Source of the DNA: Panulirus ornatus
Lineage: Eukaryota > Arthropoda > Malacostraca > Decapoda > Palinuridae
Length of the DNA stretch: 64,000 nucleotides
Assembly: GCF_036320965.1 (NCBI RefSeq)
Contig: NC_092226.1
Location: 24,304,502 to 24,368,501, forward strand
Direction of reading: 5' to 3'
Shown here: one piece after another, positions 15,501 through 32,049 of the stretch
Position numbering within the stretch: the stretch's first letter is position 1
How the letters are laid out: every line of letters begins with the position of its first letter
The notes under the pieces: model-generated
Seen by the model: the letters and a program-made list of their open reading frames with translations, nothing else
What the model was told of the DNA's origin: nothing
Databases searched by the model: none
Translations under genes and position numbers: made by a program

Positions 15501-17518
15501 AAGAATGATCCTCGCTTAGAATAAAGAATGCTAATGCTAGAGAAGAGCGCGTGCGTAGTGTTATTGCAAAACATTTTGTCATGGATTAAACGCTGCAGTG
15601 TCAGTCCGCAGTTTCAGTGTATCATTCTAGCATTTTTTCTTTTAATTATCTTTGTTTAAGCGGACCTCACCCGCTTGCTCTGACAGCCATAATAACCCTT
15701 CGCTGACATCCATAACGTCTAAGAAAGTAACTGCAGTCATCGGATGTCTTGTTTTCGATACTTTCCACAAATTTGAAAGCGTTAGCAAGTAATGTTTTGC
15801 ACTAGAACGAATATTGCATTTATACGTACGCAGCGTTTTTCCGAGGGTAGGAGTTTAAATGTTTGTTATCGCCAGTACACGTTCTGTAGTGAACGGGATA
15901 TTATGTCGTGACTTGTGTCTGTCATGTCTTTATGTAGACCCATTCGTATCAGCACTATAACTTTGGAATAATATACGAGAGCACCTTTATACCTACACCT
16001 TCGGTACCTCTCTGTGAAAATGATGAACCGATTAGAATTTAAGTCGCATAGTTGCTTTCATTTACATAATGTTTGGGAAGAAGTAAATTTCTTTTTAATA
16101 CTGTACCTCAGGATTTCGGAATGGCAGGTTCAAATTTATAACGCTCAAATGTATTAGATAGATATCGAGGCCTAGATTTTTTTCTGCAAGTTGATTCATA
16201 TTTTTCTCGTATATTTTGCTTGTAACAGGACAATAGGCAATGCAAAATGAAATGCAAAACTGTGTTACGGGATGCTGATTAAGAATCATAGTAGTACCCA
16301 TTTTCTAAGACTAGGTGGTTTTTGCTGGGAGATCTTAACCTCTCACACTTCGGTGAAGCGTACGAACGAGTCTTCGAAGGCTAATTCAACTCTTGTCGTT
16401 TAGAAGATTGTAAACGTTCCAGTATGAGTTCCCTCCAGCTGCTGACATTCTTTATCCTTTTAAATGAATTTATATTTGTTCTTATTCTTCGTTATCTCTC
16501 GATGGAAATTAGTCAGTTTTACGTACTTGATTCTGAAAGTGACGAATCTGTTGTCTAAAATTTGATTGTTAGGCGGTCCAGGGAGGCCAAGCATCCTCGT
16601 TAGAAGGGTTAGGTTAGGATAGAATTTTTTTTAAACATGTAACCCCACATTTTCCTTATGCTTCATGTCGAGGGTTTAACATCGTTGGGATTAGTCAGAT
16701 GATAGGACTTCCACGTTGTAGAAATCTCATTGTAAACCCTAGATTGGTGTTTTGTAGCAAAATGTTATACAATCTAATGTCCTTCATAAGTTTGGAAATT
16801 GATGAAAGTTACAAGAGCAAGCGGAACACAAGCTTTTCTCGTAGTGGAGGAAAAAAAAAATGTTTGAATCTACAGAGATAAGGCAAGGAAACAAAAATGT
16901 TAAACTTTCAAGATAACATTTAGCTTTATTTGCGTTACCTTTTCGGCATGTTTTTCAACTTACCCTGTAAAAGACCATGCTTGAAAAAGGCTATCCAGCA
17001 CGGCCCGCGCAAGAAATCATAGGCCCTGGTGCTTCTCCTGTGTCCTGGGGTCCCTTATCGCCCATACTAACCAACGGAACGCTCCTTCCTCAATATTTCA
17101 TGTTATTTTCCCCTTCACAAGATTTACCAGTCGTCTATCTTTATAGTATACTCTTCATGCTCGGTCATATCCTTTATACATTTCAAATATCTACTCGACT
17201 CTGGCCCTTTCTTGAGCACGGGCCGCGATGTTTTGCAACATTTTAAACACCTCACTCTCCCAGGCGCTGCTAGTCAGTGATTTCGGAAAGAATGGTTTGT
17301 AAGTAAATGGTTGGTGTGTAGCGGAGGGTAGGTAAGTTAGTCACGAAGAATATCTTCATTGGATGGTCGGCTACTAATAGTATTGTCTTTTGTTTGTGGA
17401 GTGGTGAATTAAACGGTTTTAGTCGATTTGTTAGTGATACGAGTGAATTCAAAAATGAAAGGAAAAAAGAAAAATGTAAGGTCAGAGAGTAACAGATGGC
17501 TGTCGGACTTTGATGCTA
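12591..17518. other. AT-rich intergenic DNA, no gene seen
   Basis: Nearly 5 kb without recognised TE, RNA or exon. The longest frames (127 codons on minus at 12710-13093, 116 codons on plus at 13339-13689) resemble nothing I know and have no biased composition suggesting coding. It may hold TE remnants too old to see. Confidence 0.35.

Positions 17519-20868
<3,350 letters not shown>

Positions 20869-20958
<90 letters not shown>
20869..20958. repeat. Compound (TA)n(GT)n microsatellite
   Basis: About 72 bp of TA passing into 18 bp of GT. Confidence 0.97.
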
Positions 20959-22236
20959 TTGTTTTTACTCGTATGTATACATTATGCAGATATTACTGGA
21001 GAGACATGTATTTCTAACATTTCTCTGTTATGGTGAGGGAGAAGTTTACCAGCTCATTTCTTTCAGATTATTTTTACCCTTACCACTTTGAGTGGTCGGT
21101 AGATGTAACATTAAGTGTAGCATCTTGACATAATGTCATTGATTATCCACAGAGCCTTTTTTCGGCTTGGCTAACGTGGCGAAATATCAACAAAATAATG
21201 TAAGAAAGCTTAACCAAACTTAGTGTTCCCACTGCCTCCCTCCAACTAGTGAACAAATAAGATTTGTTTACCAGATGTCGTAACCAACAAACCCTTCGAC
21301 ACCGTAGAATGTAAATACTATGTAAAATCTGTGCTCTAAGTAGAAACATTTTTTTTTTCACTTATGTACTTAAGTTTTCAGTACCTTTTTCCCTAGAAAG
21401 GGTTGTTGCTACAGGACTAATTATAGTGAGTTTAAAGTAATAATACGTTAGATAATGTGCCATGAACGAGCCCTGACATGTTCTTTAATTAAACTTGTAA
21501 ATTATAGACTGCCGAGAAGCAGCGCTACGTCCCTACTTTCAAAGAAGGGTTGTGAGGAACCGGTTGTAAAAACAACACAGTGCAAAGTCTGTTTTGCATT
21601 GGCTTTTTGCGACTGACCCAGCAAATTAGTTGTTCGGTTTTAAAGTAAGGATATCGTAATTTCACGTTGGTTCTCATGATTCATAACAATAAGGTGTGAT
21701 GATTCACTGATACGTATATTAGAATTAGCTAATTTATTTTAGAAGTGTGATTTTGATGACAGATCACGGACTGTTTTGCTGCCGTCATCAGCCAGGCGAT
21801 AGATAGTAACATTAGATGTTACACAGTTGGTTCATTGCATCAGCTTGCCTTATTCTCACGCAGAAGTTGGAATGATTTACTTGATAAAAGGTGTGGACAC
21901 AATCTCATAACTTCTGATATCTTACCATTTATTAATGGTGAGGTGGTATATTATTTCTTGCAGGTATGTGTCGCCATAGCCATCAAAATATTCAGTTTTC
22001 TCACTATATAAGACACAATTGGTATCGTACCAGCTACACGCTCAAACGAACGTCGGCTTGACGGGCATGTACTACACACACAGAACCCCACTGTTGTTCG
22101 CCCTACACATGGAGCCGCATTTTCTAGGGATCAAGACCCACAGTAATCATATTATGTATACTCTTGCATAAGTAATTTGCTTTGCTGTCTGCAGGCGAGT
22201 CGATGCCTTCCTGTAAGATAGAAACATCCAAGTGGA

Positions 22237-22238
<2 letters not shown>
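20959..22238. other. Intergenic, nothing recognised
   Basis: No coding or repeat signal seen; the stretch ends at the (TA)n array bordering the long LINE. Confidence 0.4.

Positions 22239-22304
<66 letters not shown>
22239..22304. repeat. (TA)n at the 3' edge of LINE copy B
   Basis: Pure TA array directly outside the LINE's 3' terminus (element on the minus strand). Confidence 0.96.
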
Positions 22305-22306
<2 letters not shown>

Positions 22307-25300
22307 TATTTGTTATCCTTAACCGCCGTCTCCCGCGTTAGCGAGGTGGCGCAAGGAAACAGGCGAGGAATTTCCCAACCCACCCAGATACACATGTATA
22401 TACATAAACGCCCACACACGCACATATACATATATACATTTCAACGTATACATACATATACATATATACACATATACATATCCATACTTGCTGCCTTCAT
22501 CCATTCTCGTCGCCACCCCGCCACACACGAAAATAGCATCTCCCTACCCTCCAGGGAGGCAGCGCCAGGAAACAGACAAAAAAGGCCACATTCGTTCAAA
22601 CTCAGTCTCCAGCTGTCATGTGTAATGCACCGAAACCACATCTTCCTTTCCACATCCAGGCCCCACAGACCTGTCCATGGTTTACCCCAGACGCTTCATA
22701 TACCCTGATTCAATCCATTGACAGCATTTCGACTCCTGTATACCACATCGTTCCAATTCACTCTATTCCTTGCACACCTTTCACCTTCCTGTATGTTCAG
22801 GCCCCGATCGCTCAAGATCTTTTTCACTCCATCCTTCCACCTCCAATTTGGTCTCCCGCTTCTCCTTCTTCCCTCCACCTCTGACACATATATCCTGAGT
22901 CAATCTTTCCTCGCTCATTCTCTGCATGTGTCCAAACCATTTCGGCACCCCCTCATCTGCTCTCTCAACCACAATCTTTTTATTTCCATACATCTCTCCT
23001 ACCCTTTCATTACCTACCCGATCAAACCACCTCACACCACATACTGTCCTCAAACATTTCATTTCCAAAACATCAACATTCTTCCGCACAACCCTATCTA
23101 TAGCCCATGCCTCACAGCCATATAACATTGTTGGAACCACTGTAACGTTCTCGCCTTCCACACATTCTTCAACGCTCCCAGAACCTTCGCTCCCTACCCC
23201 AGGCTCCATCCTCTGCTAAGCCACTCCCATATATCTAGAACACTTTACTTCCTCCAGTTTTTCTCCATTCAAACTTACCTCCCAGTTTATTTGTCCTCAA
23301 CTCTAGTGAACCTAATAACCTTGCTCTTATTCACATTTACTCCCTACTGTCTTCTTTCACTCACTTTACCAAATTCAGCCACCAACTTCTACAGTTTCTC
23401 ACCCGAATCAGCCACCAGCGCTGTATCATCGGCGAGCAACAACCGCCTCACTTCCCAGGCCCTCTCATCGACAAATCTCCAAATCTCTTGCATTCACCTC
23501 CCTAACCACCCCATCCATAAACAAATTAAACAACCATGGAAACTTCACGCAACCCTGCCGCAAACCTACATTCACTGGGAATGAATCACTTTCCCCTCTC
23601 CCTACTCGTACATATGCCTTACATCCTTAGTAAAAAGTTTTCACTGCTTCTATCAATTTATCTCCCACACCATATACTCTTAAAATCTCCCACAAACCAT
23701 CCCTATCCACCCTTTCATATGCCTTCTCCAGATCCATAAATGATACATACATATCCATCTGTTTTTGTAACTATTTCTCGCATACATTTTTCAAAGCAAA
23801 CACCTGATCCACACATCCTCTACCACTTCTGAAACCACACTGCTCTTCTCCAATCTGATGCTCTGTACATGCCTTCACCCTTTCAATCAGTACCCTCCCG
23901 TATAATTTCCCAGGAATACTCAATAGACTTATGCCTCTGTAATTTGAACACTTGCCTTTATGCATGCTTTCTGCCAATCCTCAGGCACCTCACCATGATC
24001 CACAAATACATTGAATATCCTTACCAACCAATCAACAACACAGTCAACCCCCCCCCCCTTTTTTTTTTTTTTCTAATTCCACTGCAATACCATCCAAACC
24101 TGCCGCCTTGCCGGCTTTAATCTTCCAGCTTTCACTAACTCTTCTCTATTCACCAAACCATCCTCCCTGACTCTCTCACTTCGCACACCACCCCGACCAA
24201 AACACCCTATATCTGAAACTCTATCATCAAATACATTCAACAAACCTTCAAAATACTCACTCCTCACTTCATCTTTACATGTTATTACCTCCCCATTTGC
24301 TCCCTTCCGATGTTCCCAGTTGTTCTCTTGTCTTACGCACTTTATTTGCTTCCTTCCAAAACATCTTTTTATTCTTCCTAGAATTTAATGATCTCTCACG
24401 CCAACTCTCATTTGCCCTCTTTTTTCACCTCTTGCACCTTTCTCTTAACCTCCTGCCTCTTTCTTTTATAAATCTCCGTCATTTGCGATACTTCCCTGCA
24501 AAAATCGTCCAAACGCCTCTCTTCTCTTTCACTTACAATCTTGCTTCTTCATCCCACCATTCACTACCCTTTCTAATCTGCCCACCTTTCTCATATCACA
24601 TGCATCTTTTGCGCAAACCATCACTGCTTCCCTAAATACATCCCATTCCTCCCCGACTCCCCTCACGCCATTTGCTGTCACATATTGCCATTCTGCACCC
24701 AATCTCTCCTGGTATTTCCATACAAATCTCTTTTCCAAACCCACTTACTCTCACCACTCTCTTCTCCCTAACATTCTTTCCTCTTCTCTGAAAACCTCTA
24801 CAAATCTTCATCTTCGCCTCCACAAGATAGTGATCAGACATCCCTCCAGCTGCCCCTTTCAGCACACTGACATCCAAAAGTCTTTTATACGCCTATCAAT
24901 TAACACGTAATCCAGTAACTCCCTCTGGCCATCTCTCCTAGTCACATACGTATACTTGTGTATATCTCGCTTTTTAAACCAGTCCTTTTTTAGTACACAT
25001 CCACAAGCTCTTCACCATTTCTATTTACAAGACTGAATACCCCATGTATGCCAATTATACCCTTAACTGCCACATTACTCGCCTTTGCATTCAAATCACT
25101 CATCACTATAACCCGGTCTCGTGCATCAAAGCTACTAACACACTCAGCTGCTCCCAAAACACTTGCCTCTCATGATCTTTCTTCTCATGACCAGGTGCAT
25201 AGGCACCAATTATCACCCATCTCTCTCCATCCCCTTTATTTCCCCATATCAATCAAGAGTTTACTCTATCACATATTCCCATAACTCCTGCTTCAGGAGG

Positions 25301-25672
25301 AGTGCTACTCCTTCCTTTGCTCTTCTCTTTTCCTCTCACTAAACCCTTAATCTACTCCCAAAACAATCCCAAACTACTCTTCCCCTTTACCCTTGAGCTT
25401 CATTTCACTCGGAGACAAAACATACAGGTTCCTTTCCTCAAACATACTACCTATCTCTCCTTATTTCTCATCTTGGTTACATCCACACACATTTAGACAC
25501 CCCAATCTGAGCCTTCAAGAAGGATGAGCATTCCTAGCATGACTCCTTCTGTTTCCCATTTTAGAAAGTTAAATACAAGGGGGGAGGGTTTCCATCTCCC
25601 CGCTCCTGCCTCCTTTAGTCGCCTTCTACGACACGCGGGGAATACGTGGGAAGTATTCTTTCTCATATTACG
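22305..25672 (-). mobile_element. RTE-like LINE, nearly full length but inactivated (copy B)
   Basis: The most complete copy, about 3.37 kb. In element order (right to left): a 5' UTR starting with CTTCCCACGTATTCCCCGCG near 25660 and GTCGTAGAAGGCGACTAAA; an APE-type endonuclease with VIVMSDLNAK (about 25080-25120; usually GDLN) and the SDH catalytic motif in GGMSDHYLVEAKMKI (about 24800-24877); a linker; reverse transcriptase with SNYRGISLLSIPGKLYGRVL and CGFRSGRGCVDQVFALKN (about 23771-23977), FADD-type core and thumb; the C-terminal WFGHMQRMSEERLT and GRPNWRWKDGVKKIL (about 22780-22980); a long 3' UTR; and the terminal hairpin at 22330-22350. Single EN-RT polyprotein, size and simple tail fit the RTE clade; clade assignment is tentative. 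Multiple frameshifts and stops make it a dead copy. Confidence 0.88.
24048..24072 (-). repeat. Expanded A14G11 homopolymer tract inside the RT gene of LINE copy B
   Basis: In the sense strand of the element, the codons for Lys-Lys-Gly-Gly are normally A6G5 (as in the copy at the right edge of the window); here they have grown to A14G11. The net length change (14 nt) breaks the reading frame. Confidence 0.8.
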
Positions 25673-26434
25673 AAAAGGCTTTTGTTATAAGTAGTTTTTA
25701 TTCGTCGTACACGTCTTATTGAGGGTCGAACCGTTCTGCCAAAGAGATTCTGATAAACGCTGAGGACTCGCTACATTTATCAGTAATACGGGAATATCAC
25801 AATGTCTTTAGGCTTGTCTGTGGTGATCCCGTGGCGTTATACAAGGTGTCAGATGGAACAGACTCGAGTGGTTTTGGCAGAATGAATATGGATTATTTGC
25901 CTCTAGGTTTGTATGTTGCCATTGTGAGAATACTTATGAAGCGTCTCATCTCCCCTGATGATGGTAGCAACCGAATGAGTTTCATTTCTGTACACAGATT
26001 TTGCATTTGATATCTGTAGTGAACTCTCGTCATCTGGTAAATGTTAGAATTTATTTCATACTCGATAATTGAGAAAAGGAGGCATTGTGTTATACACTTG
26101 TGTGATCTGGTATTGTATTAACCCATTTTTTGACAATACGTGTTCACCACGTTAATCCTTTTTGGAGATTAATTACAAAGCTGAAAAAAAAGGAGTGGGA
26201 AACAGGCCTACGAGAACACATTCAAGACGAGACAATAGGCCATATTTCCCACGAGAGAATTGGGTCATTTTTCGGTAATTTGATAATAATAGGCATACGT
26301 CCGTGGCTTCATGTCACTGGTGGCATATCAAACAGGAGGCTGGTATGTGTGAGGGCCCAGGTGGTGATCGTGGGAGGAAAGTTTCCGCTTTTTGCTTAAA
26401 TCTTGTAAATTTTCGCGTTAGGTAGTGAGGAATA
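25673..26434. other. Intergenic spacer between two LINE copies
   Basis: No recognised element or gene. Direct flank of the 5' end of copy B. Confidence 0.4.
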
Positions 26435-28857
26435 TATACATATAATTGATTGTCGTTTCCAACATTTCCGAGGTAACGTTATGAACAGACGAAGCAAAGG
26501 AACATTCACTCGCATCCATTCTCTACCTGTAATGTGCAGTGCACTGAAAATACAGCTTTCTATCCATAACCAGGCCCCACAGATATTTCCATGGTTTCAC
26601 TGGCCCCTTTACATGCCCTGATACAGTCCATTGACAGCACGTCGACTCCCGTATATCGCATCGTTCCTTTTCACTCTATCCCCTGCACTCCGTTATGCAT
26701 GTTCAGGCCCCGTTTGGTCAGTATATTTTTTTTCGATACATCATCCCATTTCCAGTTAGGTCTCCTCCCTATCCTCGTTTGCTACACTTCCAACACATAT
26801 AACCTCTTGGTCAACTTCTCATTTATTCTCTCCATATGTCCAAACCATTTCGGCTCAACCTCTTCAGCTCTCAACCACACTTTTCATTACTACGCCTCTC
26901 TCTTACCTGTTTATTACTTACTTAATCGAACCATCTCACACCACATACTGTTCTCAGACATATCATTTCCAACACATCCACCCTCCTTCGCATATCTTCA
27001 TCTATAGCCTATGCCTTGATCCATGTAACATTGTTGGAACTACTATGCCTTCACACGTACCCTTTTTCTTCCCCCCAAAATGACCTCTCATTCCAAGCAC
27101 TTTTCATATCTTTCAGAAACTTCGCTCCTTCACCCACCCTGTGTCTAGTTTCCACTGCCATGGTTCCATTTGGCGCCATATCCACTCCCAGGTATCTATA
27201 ACGTTTCACTTCCTTCATTTTCTCTCCAGTGAAACCCTCACTCCATCTGACTTGTCCCTCTACCCTACTAAACCTAGTAACAGTGATCTATTCACATTTA
27301 CTCTTAACGTCCTCCTTTCATATACTCTTCCAAACTCAAATACCAACTTCTGCAGTTTCTCACTCGAATCTGCCACAAGTGCTCTGGCATCAGCAAACAA
27401 CAACTAACTTCGCTTCCGAGGCCCCTTTTTCGAAGACTTTCGCATTTACATCTCTTACCACTCCATTCATAAATAAATTAGATAGACATGGTACATCACG
27501 CACTCCAGCCACAGACCAACCCTTCACTTGGAGCCATTCACTCTCTCTACTCGTTCACATGCCTTGTACCCTTGATAAAAAGTTCTCTGCTTCTGGCAGC
27601 TTTCCTTCCACACCATAGGTTCTTAAAACCTTCTACATGGCATTTCTGTGAACCCTATAATATGCTTTTCTCCAGATCAGTACATTCTTTAAATCAAACG
27701 CAAGATCCACACATACCCTACCACATCTGAAAACGCACCTTCTACCTCAGTCTGATGCGCTGTACATGCCCTCACCCTCTCAATCGCCGCTCTCCATACA
27801 ACTTGCCAATACATTCAACAAACTTGTATACGTCTTTAGATTGAGCGCCCATCTTTATCCCCCTTTCCTATATACAGTGGCACTATATATGAATTTTACC
27901 AGTCCTCAGGCACCTGACCAGGGTTCATACATACGTTGAATATCCTAACTAGCCATTCATCAACACAGTCACACCCATTCTTTAGAAATTCAACGACAAT
28001 AACAGCCACTCTAGTCGCCTTGCCACATTTCATCTTGAGTAAGGCTTTCACCACCTCTTTTTTCTTCATCAAACCACTCTACATAATTCTGTCATCTCGC
28101 ATATCTCTCTGATCTAAACACAAACTACATCTGCCACCCTATGATCAAGCACATTCAGAATACTCGCTCCATCTCCCCCTCACTTCATCTCTGTCCGTTA
28201 CCACCTGCTTGTTTGCCCCTTCACCGATGTTCCCATTTGTTCTCATGTTTTTTGCAAACGGTTGATTTCCTTGTAAAACTACATCCTATTTCCCTGAAGT
28301 TTCCTGACACTCTCTCACCCCCACCTCTCGTTTGTCCTCCTTTTCAATTTTTCAACCCCTGCACCATCTTGACCTCTTTGCCGCTTTCTCTTTACATCTC
28401 CCAGTTATTTTCACTCTCCTGTAATCCTCACCCACTCCCCTGTCTTTGTTTACTCTCACCTTTTGTCATTTTGCAGTTAGTCTCTCCAGATATTTCTTCG
28501 CACAGATCTCTTTTCCAAGCTCGGTTTTACTATACTATTCTCACCTCGTCCGAAAACCACTACAAGTCTTCATCCTCGCCTCCATAAGATAGTGATCAAA
28601 CATCCCTACAAGTTACCCCTCAAAGCACATTCACAGCCAGAAGTCTCTTTTTTGCAGGCATATCAATTACTTGTAATCCAATTATGCCCGCTTACCATCT
28701 TTCCTATTCACATACGTATACTTGTGTACGTTCCTCTTTTTAAACCAGGTATTACCAATCGCCAGTCCTTTTTCAGCACATAACTACACAAGCTGTTTAT
28801 CATTTCCATTCACATTACTGAATACAATGTTTCCACCCATTATAAACCCTCAACTGC
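26435..28857 (-). mobile_element. RTE-like LINE, old 5'-truncated copy (copy C)
   Basis: Diverged relative of copy B, with the same order of segments on the minus strand: 5' end in the endonuclease domain (DHYLMEA-like near 28580; truncation at about 28857), RT core around 27200-27900, C-terminal WFGHMERINER-like region near 26830, and a 3' UTR ending near 26435 with a short AT-rich tail. The 3' UTR lacks the second TG-rich and hairpin block of the younger copies. Many frameshifts and indels imply much greater age. Confidence 0.82.
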
Positions 28858-28869
28858 GGAGGGGAACGA

Positions 28870-30560
28870 CTCGATGAGTCTAACATTATCTACTTATGAA
28901 ATTAATAAAGCACTTTTAGTCATTTCTTTAGAGGGTGATGTCAAGGATGTTATGTTTACCGATGGGGCGGGAAAGAGTGTCATACGTTTTGTTGATATCT
29001 GTTACCTATAGCATAGTGCGAGATAGGTTTGTGGTTAGTTGAAGCCATCCAGAATGTGTTGTATGAGGTCCGTGTGCAGTCTAGTAGGAAATTGCTGAGT
29101 CTAAAGCCATGCTGTGTGGGCGAGAGAGGGACTTCTCGCCTGATTCTGTTGTGGATCAGTTTTTTACGGAATTTAGACATGGATGACATTAGTCATATTG
29201 GGCAGTAGGAAGGTAGTAGTTAGGGGGTTTGGAGCTTTTTCGGATGGGTTATGTGCTGGCAAGTTTCCATATGTTTGGGTTCTAGTGAGCCAGGAGTGGT
29301 TGAAGATGTCTGTGAGGGATTGGATTGTCTTGGGCCCACAAGTTTTATGTGGGAGTTTGATGTGTTATTTAATTCAGTTGCCGGTGAGTTCTTTGAAATC
29401 TTGATTGCTATGTGAATGCCGGTGATTGTGTAGGAGCGTCTGTAGCAGGATGGAGTTTATGTAGTTTTATCATCAACGTTCTGTTGAGGGTATGGTTGGT
29501 TTGTGGCTCATCTTTGGATAGAGTTCCATGAGTATGTTTGTGGGTTCTTAGGGAGAGGGGATGATGATCAAGGTTAGAAGAGCCTGGAATTCTATGGGAA
29601 GTATGGATTTTATTTAAAGTTTTTCTTGGTTGTTTTTTATATTTTGTGATCCAGACTATCAAGGAAGGTGTGCCAGTGTTTTTGTTATCCAGTCATTAGG
29701 TTAGTGAAGGTATTGTTTAGAACTGTAATCTGCTCTGCTCTAAGACCTCTGCTGTCAGGGAGCTGCTTTTCTAAGCATGTATCTTCTCTTTAAGAGGTCT
29801 GCATGTTGTGGGTAGAAGTTTGCATTATATTTCTCTGTGTCCTTGTGGTATTTACCTTTTGTTAGTGAAGTGTGAGATGGCATAATTCGGGAATAGGATG
29901 CATCAAAAATGCAGTTTTGAAGATGCAACATACTATATTGCTCGAGTGCTGGCCAACCTACTTTCCTATAGTTTGTGTATATATGTATATAGGTTAACTG
30001 ACATGTTGTTAGGATGGGTAAGCGGCCAGAGTTCATAAAGTGTCTTTCAGGCGTTCTTTACATGCAGTACTGGAACGCAGAGAGTCATCTCGGGTGAGGT
30101 TGCCAGTATGGAAAGTGTGGTTGCTTCACTGGAGATTATCAAAGGGATACAGTTGGTGTATGAGCAGACCATCAGTGGGAAAGTGTTTGTGAGTGTTGAG
30201 CTACACATGATGTTGGGCCTCAAAGTCTCCACGCAAACAGGTGCAACTTTTGTTATTGAGTTTCTGTGGCGAAGTGGTATACCTGTGAGGCCATTTAGTG
30301 AGGTGAGGTATGCAGGTGTTGACTGCGTAGTAGTTAGTGTTGAGGTTATATTTTCAGAGATTGTATTTTAGGATTGTCGTCATTGTTTGCGATCTCACGT
30401 GAAGTTGGAGTCGTCTGTGAATGAGAGCGATGTTGTGGTGTATGAATGTTATAAGTCCTTGTCTTTAGAAAACACACGGTAAGGAGACGTGCAGCAAACT
30501 TCTTTCGAGACACTGAAGTGGAACTAGTCACAGTAATGAGCTTCATATGGTTATCGAACA
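28870..30560 (-). mobile_element. Jockey-like LINE relic (EN-linker-RT fragment)
   Basis: Minus-strand translation shows, in order, an endonuclease piece (ATTLSILATSPEMTL, about 30047-30150, matching the T-S-P-D-V-T-L segment of Jockey-type endonucleases), a linker (YRKVGWPALEQY, about 29950), and an RT piece (LSPTQHGFRLSNFLLDCTRT, about 29080-29140, matching P-x-QHGFR-x-x-x-S-T). Frames are heavily interrupted. It abuts the truncated end of LINE copy C. Clade call rests on remembered motifs. Confidence 0.65.
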
Positions 30561-31186
30561 AGTGTACTTGTGTGTAAACGTTATTACATTGAAGTTGTTA
30601 CAAAAGACTTGATTGTACTAAAATGAAAAATTAAGATGCCTCTTTCAATAAATAATATATTCCAAAATAATGTTTAGAAAAATAACTTCCAGGAGGAATG
30701 AATTGGAAAGGATGAATTGATGAGTGAGATCATAAACTGTGCGAAATACATTTGACTATGATGCTGAAAATATTGAAGCCTGAAAAAAAATTGTGAAATG
30801 ATAAAGACAAGATTAAACTGTAGCGACCCATAGAGTAGCAACGTTGATCTGGACGAACCCAGAAAATAAAGTTTGAATTTTACAAACAAATTTTTGAGTG
30901 TGGTTTGGTCGAGTGGGGTTGGGATGCCACGTCCATATTGCTTCAGTCTGGGACTCTGTTCACAGACCTGTTACTTTGTGGAGCAAATTACAGTAGTTTG
31001 TGTGTGTGTGGTTCATTTGCATTGGAAACGAGGTGAAGTATTTTGTTTTATGTATAGGGAGCGAGTTTATCTCGCAGGCTCTTTCCATTGATATACACAG
31101 TGGTCATCAGAGGTCAAACATGCATAGAGCGAACCTGTGAACTCTAGGGATATATTTTGCTTAGTTCGCGCAATAGTTTTACAAAT

Positions 31187-31191
<5 letters not shown>
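30561..31191. other. Spacer, nothing recognised
   Basis: AT-rich sequence with no credible frame or repeat; it may include the 5' remains of the Jockey-like relic. Confidence 0.35.

Positions 31192-31224
<33 letters not shown>
31192..31224. repeat. (GT)n microsatellite
   Basis: About 16 GT units directly adjoining the 3' end of a minus-strand CR1-like fragment; it may be that element's tail. Confidence 0.93.
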
Positions 31225-31227
<3 letters not shown>

Positions 31228-31838
31228 TACCAGTTTGTGCTGTTTAGGGGGGGATAGTTATCCACTTGTGGACCCTATCTCCTGAACTCACTACTATCAT
31301 ATAACGTTAAGTATGCTGTCCACATTAACCATGTCTTCATTGACTTCATCTCATTCATCCACTACCTTTATACAGTAATGCACTTTACATCCTTTCTTTC
31401 TTTCTTTTTTAACAAGTTTCCAGCATAATATTGTTATCTAGTTGTTTTATTCCCTACATCTTTTAAAGAATTGTTTACTGTATGACTCTTCTACCTGCTG
31501 TAAGAAACTTGTGATCGTAGTCTGATCGCCCCTCAATTTTCTTTCTTCCAAGATGGGCACATTTAAGTCATCTAACCTTTCCATTTAACTCTGCTTTCTT
31601 TATTCTGGTACCAGCTTTGTCACTCTCTGGATCTCCTCTGTTCCTTCTTTGTGCTTCAGTAGGTACGGTGGTGACCCAACTGAAGAAGCATATTCTAGTC
31701 TTACGTAGGATGTGAACCGCTTGCAGAATATTTCTTTGTAAATGGTCTTGGTTGCAGTGCCAGCAGACAGTTAGTCTCGTTAACTATTCTGCTGAGGTGG
31801 GACTCGGGCGACAGTTAGAGACGATGTCGACTCTCAAG
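31225..31838 (-). mobile_element. CR1-like LINE, 3' terminal fragment
   Basis: Minus-strand frames (broken by frameshifts) give, in order, TSYVRLEYASSVGSPPYLLKH, EEIQRVTKLVP, DLNVPILEERKLRGD and SYSKQFFK, which follow the thumb and C-terminal layout of CR1-like and related pol proteins (R-x-x-LEY-x-x-x-x-WSP, LE-x-x-Q-R-x-TK, L-EERR-RGDL). The non-coding 3' end contains a GTCCACAAGTGGAT palindrome near 31262. Inactive relic. Confidence 0.7.
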
Positions 31839-31844
31839 GTGAGT

Positions 31845-32045
31845 GTTCGAAGTACAGAGGTATATGTTTGTCGAGTGTACCTGGTAAGCTTAATGGGAGA
31901 GTGGTGATTGAGGGTGCAGGCGTGTACAGAGCATCAGATGAGAGAGGTACAATGTGGTTTCAGTAGTAGTAAAGGATGTGTTGGTCGGGTGTTTGATTTA
32001 AAGAATGTGTTTGAGGGGAAACGGAAGGGTCTAAATACAACTGAA
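31845..32045 (+). mobile_element. RTE-like LINE copy D/E, left part (split by nested insertion)
   Basis: Aligns to the RT segment from SNYRGISLLSIPGK to FALKNVCEK of copy B (here AGTACAGAGGTATATG, then TGTACAGAGCATCAGATG and AAGAATGTGTTTGAGG). The element sequence stops at about 32045 and resumes at 34313 with the codons for DLYATFMDLEKGY, so the two parts were once continuous. Multiple stops. Confidence 0.78.
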
Positions 32046-32049
32046 TTCA

